DNA of 9,249 nt, from positions 1 to 9,249 of the forward strand of contig CAYZHG010000032.1 of the NCBI GenBank assembly GCA_964477455.1. The letters run 5' to 3'. A model generated the notes under the pieces. The model saw nothing but the letters and a program-made list of their open reading frames with translations. It did no database searches and was not told where the DNA came from. Positions 7,403 through 9,249 of the stretch are shown piece by piece (positions within the stretch are counted from its first letter, which is position 1; each line of letters starts with the position of its first letter). The position numbers and the translations under genes are program-made. This stretch comes from CAIOJG01 sp964477455. GTDB lineage: Bacteria > Patescibacteriota > Patescibacteriia > Magasanikbacterales > GWA2-37-8.

Positions 7403-8011
7403 ATGCCAAAGAAAATAATTACAATAGAACAAGAGAAATTAGTTAAGGATTTGTATATTAAAGGCAAGATGGGAAAAGAAATTTCTCAAATATCCGGATT
7501 GACTTTAAAACAGATCTACAGTTCTCTTAAGCGTCAAAAGATTCCTAGAAAAAGTTTGTCTGAACAAAATAAAATTTTGTTTGAGAGAAAACAACCATCT
7601 TTTGATTTTAAAGAAACACTTTCTATAAAAGATAGAGAACTAATGATAGGGGCTATTATGTTGTATTATGGAGAAGGGGCGAAGACAGGTGTTACTGTAG
7701 ATTTAGCCAACTCCGATATATTAGTCATAAAATTATTTTTAAAATTTTTAAGAAAAGTTTGTCGTATAAAGGAAGAAAAACTTAGATTTTATCTTTATTG
7801 TTTTGAAGATCAAAATGTAAGTGATTTGATAAATTATTGGTCGTTTCAATTAAACGCTGGAACAGCACAGTTTACAAAACCATATGTGCGTCCAACTGTT
7901 AATCGAGGCAGTAGATCAATGCCACACGGAGTGATGCACATCCGTTACGGGGATAAAAAATTATTAGAAAAAATTTTGTATCTTTGCAAGGATCTAGCTC
8001 GTTCTTTATAA
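7403..8011 (+). CDS. HTH plus single-motif LAGLIDADG-like protein, candidate free-standing homing endonuclease
   Basis: The protein has 202 residues. Residues 11-46 look like a helix-turn-helix (KDLYIKGKMGKEIS, then LKQIYSSLKRQKIP). Residues 80-92 (LMIGAIMLYYGEG) resemble a LAGLIDADG helix, with the acidic residue at Glu91 before the last Gly. Further conserved-looking blocks are VDLANSDILVIKLFLKFLRKVC (99-120), FTKPYVRP (157-164) and HGVMHIRYGDKKLLEKI. With one motif it would act as a homodimer. It uses AGA for 6 of 12 arginines and ATA for about half of its isoleucines, unlike frr (no AGA), which suggests separate origin. It lies between two tRNA genes, and its stop codon falls in the predicted tRNA-Tyr -10 box. 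The family call is from motif memory; catalytic activity and a link to the downstream intron are inference. A DNA-binding regulator is the main alternative. Confidence 0.65.
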   Translation: MPKKIITIEQEKLVKDLYIKGKMGKEISQISGLTLKQIYSSLKRQKIPRKSLSEQNKILFERKQPSFDFKETLSIKDRELMIGAIMLYYGEGAKTGVTVDLANSDILVIKLFLKFLRKVCRIKEEKLRFYLYCFEDQNVSDLINYWSFQLNAGTAQFTKPYVRPTVNRGSRSMPHGVMHIRYGDKKLLEKILYLCKDLARSL

Positions 8012-8012
8012 A
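7984..8012 (+). promoter_or_regulatory. tRNA-Tyr promoter embedded in the 3' end of the upstream gene
   Basis: The -35 box TTGCAA (7984-7989) and -10 box TATAAA (8007-8012) are 17 bases apart. The -35 hexamer is identical to the one before holB. Transcription would start near 8019, about 2 bases before the tRNA. The -10 overlaps the TAA stop (8009-8011) of the LAGLIDADG-like gene. Confidence 0.65.
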
Positions 8013-8020
8013 TAGCTAAT

Positions 8021-8289
8021 GGGCAGATACCAAAGTGGTTAAATGGGACAGACTGTGAACAATTGCAGCTCTTGGAGGAAACTCCAAGATGAACTCTCTG
8101 GGATAACGGTGAAGGCTCTGGGAGGTGCTAATACCGTGGGAACTCCGTAATGTGCGGGGAGCGCCGTAGAGACTAGATACCAGAGTACCCTTCGTGGGTA
8201 AAGATATAGTCCATGCCGTAAGGAAACTTATGGATAAGTGAAATCTGTTGGCTCCGCCTTCGAAGGTTCGAATCCTTCTCTGCCCACCA
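8021..8289 (+). tRNA. tRNA-Tyr, anticodon GTA, interrupted by a group I intron
   Basis: Exon 1 is 8021-8056 and exon 2 is 8241-8289. Joined, they give an 85-base type II tRNA, the usual size for bacterial tRNA-Tyr. The acceptor stem GGGCAGA/TCTGCCC is perfect. The anticodon stem ACAGA/TCTGT carries loop CTGTAAA with anticodon GTA, a long variable arm follows (GGC-TCC-GCC), and the T arm is GAAGG/CCTTC with loop TTCGAAT. Discriminator A (8286) fits tyrosine, and CCA is encoded (8287-8289). The intron lies between anticodon positions 35 and 36. Shifting the junction one base left would give anticodon GGA (Ser), but that breaks the group I rules (exon ending in U, intron ending in G) and Ser usually has discriminator G. 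It appears to be the only tRNA-Tyr in this window. Confidence 0.95.
8057..8240 (+). ncRNA. Group I self-splicing intron (184 bases, compact, ORF-less)
   Basis: The ribozyme fold can be traced. P1: exon CTGT (8053-8056) pairs with the guide GCAG (8065-8068), giving the required U-G pair at the 5' splice site. P2: 8071-8077/8082-8088, GAAA loop. P3: CTCTGG (8096-8101)/CCAGAG (8180-8185). P4: ACGGT (8106-8110)/ACCGT (8133-8137). P7: GACTA (8171-8175)/TAGTC (8207-8211). P8: 8186-8190/8196-8200. P9: 8216-8222/8227-8233, GAAA loop. The terminal G is 8240. The core stretch GTAGAGACTAGA matches, from memory, the Azoarcus tRNA-Ile intron, and GAAA loops on P2 and P9 also recall that compact class (IC3-like). 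P5 and P6 were not resolved. It is too short to encode a protein and should splice using guanosine as cofactor. Confidence 0.95.
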
Positions 8290-8311
8290 AAGTAAATTAT
8301 TAACCGAATAT

Positions 8312-8464
8312 ATGTCACAAGAAAAATTGGCAAAAATGGAGTGTCAAGAATGTAAGCGTGTGGGTTATTTCACAACTCGCAATAAAAAGATAAAAACGCG
8401 CTTAGAGTTGAAGAAACACTGCAAAGATTGCAAAAAACATCAAGACTTTAAAGAAACAAAATAA
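8312..8464 (+). CDS. rpmG: 50S ribosomal protein L33
   Basis: This 50-residue protein is a component of the large ribosomal subunit near the E site. It has the L33 signature: two CxxC pairs (Cys11/14 and Cys37/40) forming a zinc ribbon, with YFTTRNKK (19-26), LELKKHCKDCKKH (31-43) and a final FKETK. Length is typical (about 50). The ATG lies 22 bases after the tRNA-Tyr CCA with no separate promoter visible, so it is probably transcribed with the tRNA. The tRNA and intron would then be processed from a longer transcript. The zinc-binding (Cys+) form is the one seen here. Confidence 0.95.
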   Translation: MSQEKLAKMECQECKRVGYFTTRNKKIKTRLELKKHCKDCKKHQDFKETK

Positions 8465-8476
8465 GCCTTTTGGTTT

Positions 8477-9249
8477 ATGAGTTTTTTTACAGCTCTGTAC
8501 AATAGTTTATATAACTTTAAATGGCTCCGCAACCAGCGCAGTAATACGAGCTGGGCTTGGGGCTATTTTTTTCTGTTAATAATTTTAGTATCGGGTTTGT
8601 CTACTATCACTTTGGGTTTCAAATATTTTGATACCGCTCCAGTGATTAAAAAAATAGTTTATAATGAATTGCCAGAATTTCAAGCTGAAATAAAGAATGG
8701 ACAATTGCAGGTGAGTGGATTGGTTCAGCCATATATCAAAAATTACGAGAAGATTGCTGTAGTCGTGAATACTGTTTCTACTAGTACGGTGGATATCAAA
8801 AATTATATAAAAGCAAATGATCAATCAATATTGTTGGTCACCAAGGATGCTTTTACCGCCTACGACGCTCAAAACAAATCCACCAAAACACAAATAATGA
8901 AAGATATTGGTGATTATAAAACAGATCGCACGGAAATTCTAAAGAAAGCCGATATTTTTTTTAGTACTAAAATGATTTTGATTGCGACGGTTATTAGTTT
9001 TGTAGTATTGTTCTTGTTTGCTACTATCAGTAATTTGTTCAACGTTTTGTTTTTTAGCTTTTTGTTTTACTCCATTGCCAAACAACAAAAACTGTCTTGG
9101 AAATTTAAAGAAGTATTTACCGTCGGTTTGTTTACGGTGACATTTCCATTGATTCTGTCTCAGATGGCTCCAACCTTATATCTAAATTGGGTATTTGTAT
9201 TGGTCTATGCTAGTTTAATGTATTTTGTTGTTTTGAAGCAAGATAAAGT
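8477..9249 (+). CDS. DUF1189-like multi-pass membrane protein (3' end outside window)
   Basis: The frame is open from ATG 8477 to the window edge (257 codons plus 2 bases), with no stop. A first membrane segment spans about residues 27-48. An outside domain of about 115 residues follows, with NELPEFQAEIKNGQLQVSG (63-81) resembling the DUF1189 family pattern. Further membrane segments lie at about 166-200 (two, closely spaced), 213-229 and 234-253. This layout of one N-terminal helix, an extracytoplasmic domain and a C-terminal helical bundle matches DUF1189 from memory; the function of that family is not known to me. It starts 12 bases after rpmG and is likely co-transcribed. Confidence 0.75.
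   Translation, partial: MSFFTALYNSLYNFKWLRNQRSNTSWAWGYFFLLIILVSGLSTITLGFKYFDTAPVIKKIVYNELPEFQAEIKNGQLQVSGLVQPYIKNYEKIAVVVNTVSTSTVDIKNYIKANDQSILLVTKDAFTAYDAQNKSTKTQIMKDIGDYKTDRTEILKKADIFFSTKMILIATVISFVVLFLFATISNLFNVLFFSFLFYSIAKQQKLSWKFKEVFTVGLFTVTFPLILSQMAPTLYLNWVFVLVYASLMYFVVLKQDK

Noticed and set aside
8057..8240. Archaeal-type tRNA intron or group II intron
   Set aside because: No bulge-helix-bulge at the junctions and no domain V hairpin. Group I hallmarks (U-G at the 5' site, terminal G, P3, P7) are present.
8016..8333. Minus-strand open frame of 105 codons
   Set aside because: It runs antisense across the whole intron-bearing tRNA-Tyr and into rpmG, both of which explain the conserved sequence.
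191..8464. UGA recoding as glycine (Absconditabacteria/Gracilibacteria code)
   Set aside because: All core genes are intact in the standard code with normal glycine codons. Stops are TAA (TAG once), and no in-frame TGA is needed.
8585..8824. Minus-strand open frame of 79 codons
   Set aside because: It is antisense to the DUF1189-like gene, which has an uninterrupted frame and a recognisable domain layout.

Overview
The window looks like chromosomal DNA from a small-genome, AT-rich bacterium, most likely a Candidate Phyla Radiation (Patescibacteria) lineage. This placement is inferred from compact gene packing, short divergent core proteins, a glyS-type (single-chain) glycyl-tRNA synthetase, a DUF1189-like protein, and a self-splicing intron in a tRNA gene. 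No marker gene allows a finer placement. All genes lie on the + strand. No CRISPR array, insertion sequence or rRNA was seen, and no stretch over 300 bases is empty.

Layout. Positions 1-73 hold the probable tail of an upstream gene, followed by a strong intrinsic terminator (97-127) and a promoter (150-178). A tightly packed housekeeping run follows (191-7125): DNA polymerase III delta' subunit (holB-like), a seven-bladed Asp-box propeller lipoprotein, ribosome recycling factor (frr), glycyl-tRNA synthetase, an M16 zinc peptidase, triosephosphate isomerase (tpiA) and a membrane-anchored TPR protein. Gaps are 2-36 bases and no internal terminator was recognised, so it could be one operon.

Next is a tRNA region (7130-8289): tRNA-Thr(GGT), tRNA-Thr(TGT) with its own near-consensus promoter, a 202-residue HTH plus LAGLIDADG-like protein, and a tRNA-Tyr(GTA) gene interrupted inside its anticodon by a 184-base group I intron. 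The last part holds a 50-codon ribosomal protein L33 gene (rpmG) and a DUF1189-like membrane protein running off the window.

The most interesting unit is 7371-8289. A compact ORF-less group I ribozyme splits the tyrosine anticodon between positions 35 and 36. Directly upstream sits a free-standing LAGLIDADG-like gene whose codon use differs from its neighbours and whose stop codon lies within the predicted -10 box of the tRNA-Tyr promoter. This could be an intron whose homing enzyme is encoded beside it rather than inside it. The ribozyme assignment is well supported by sequence and structure; the functional link to the neighbouring protein is inference.
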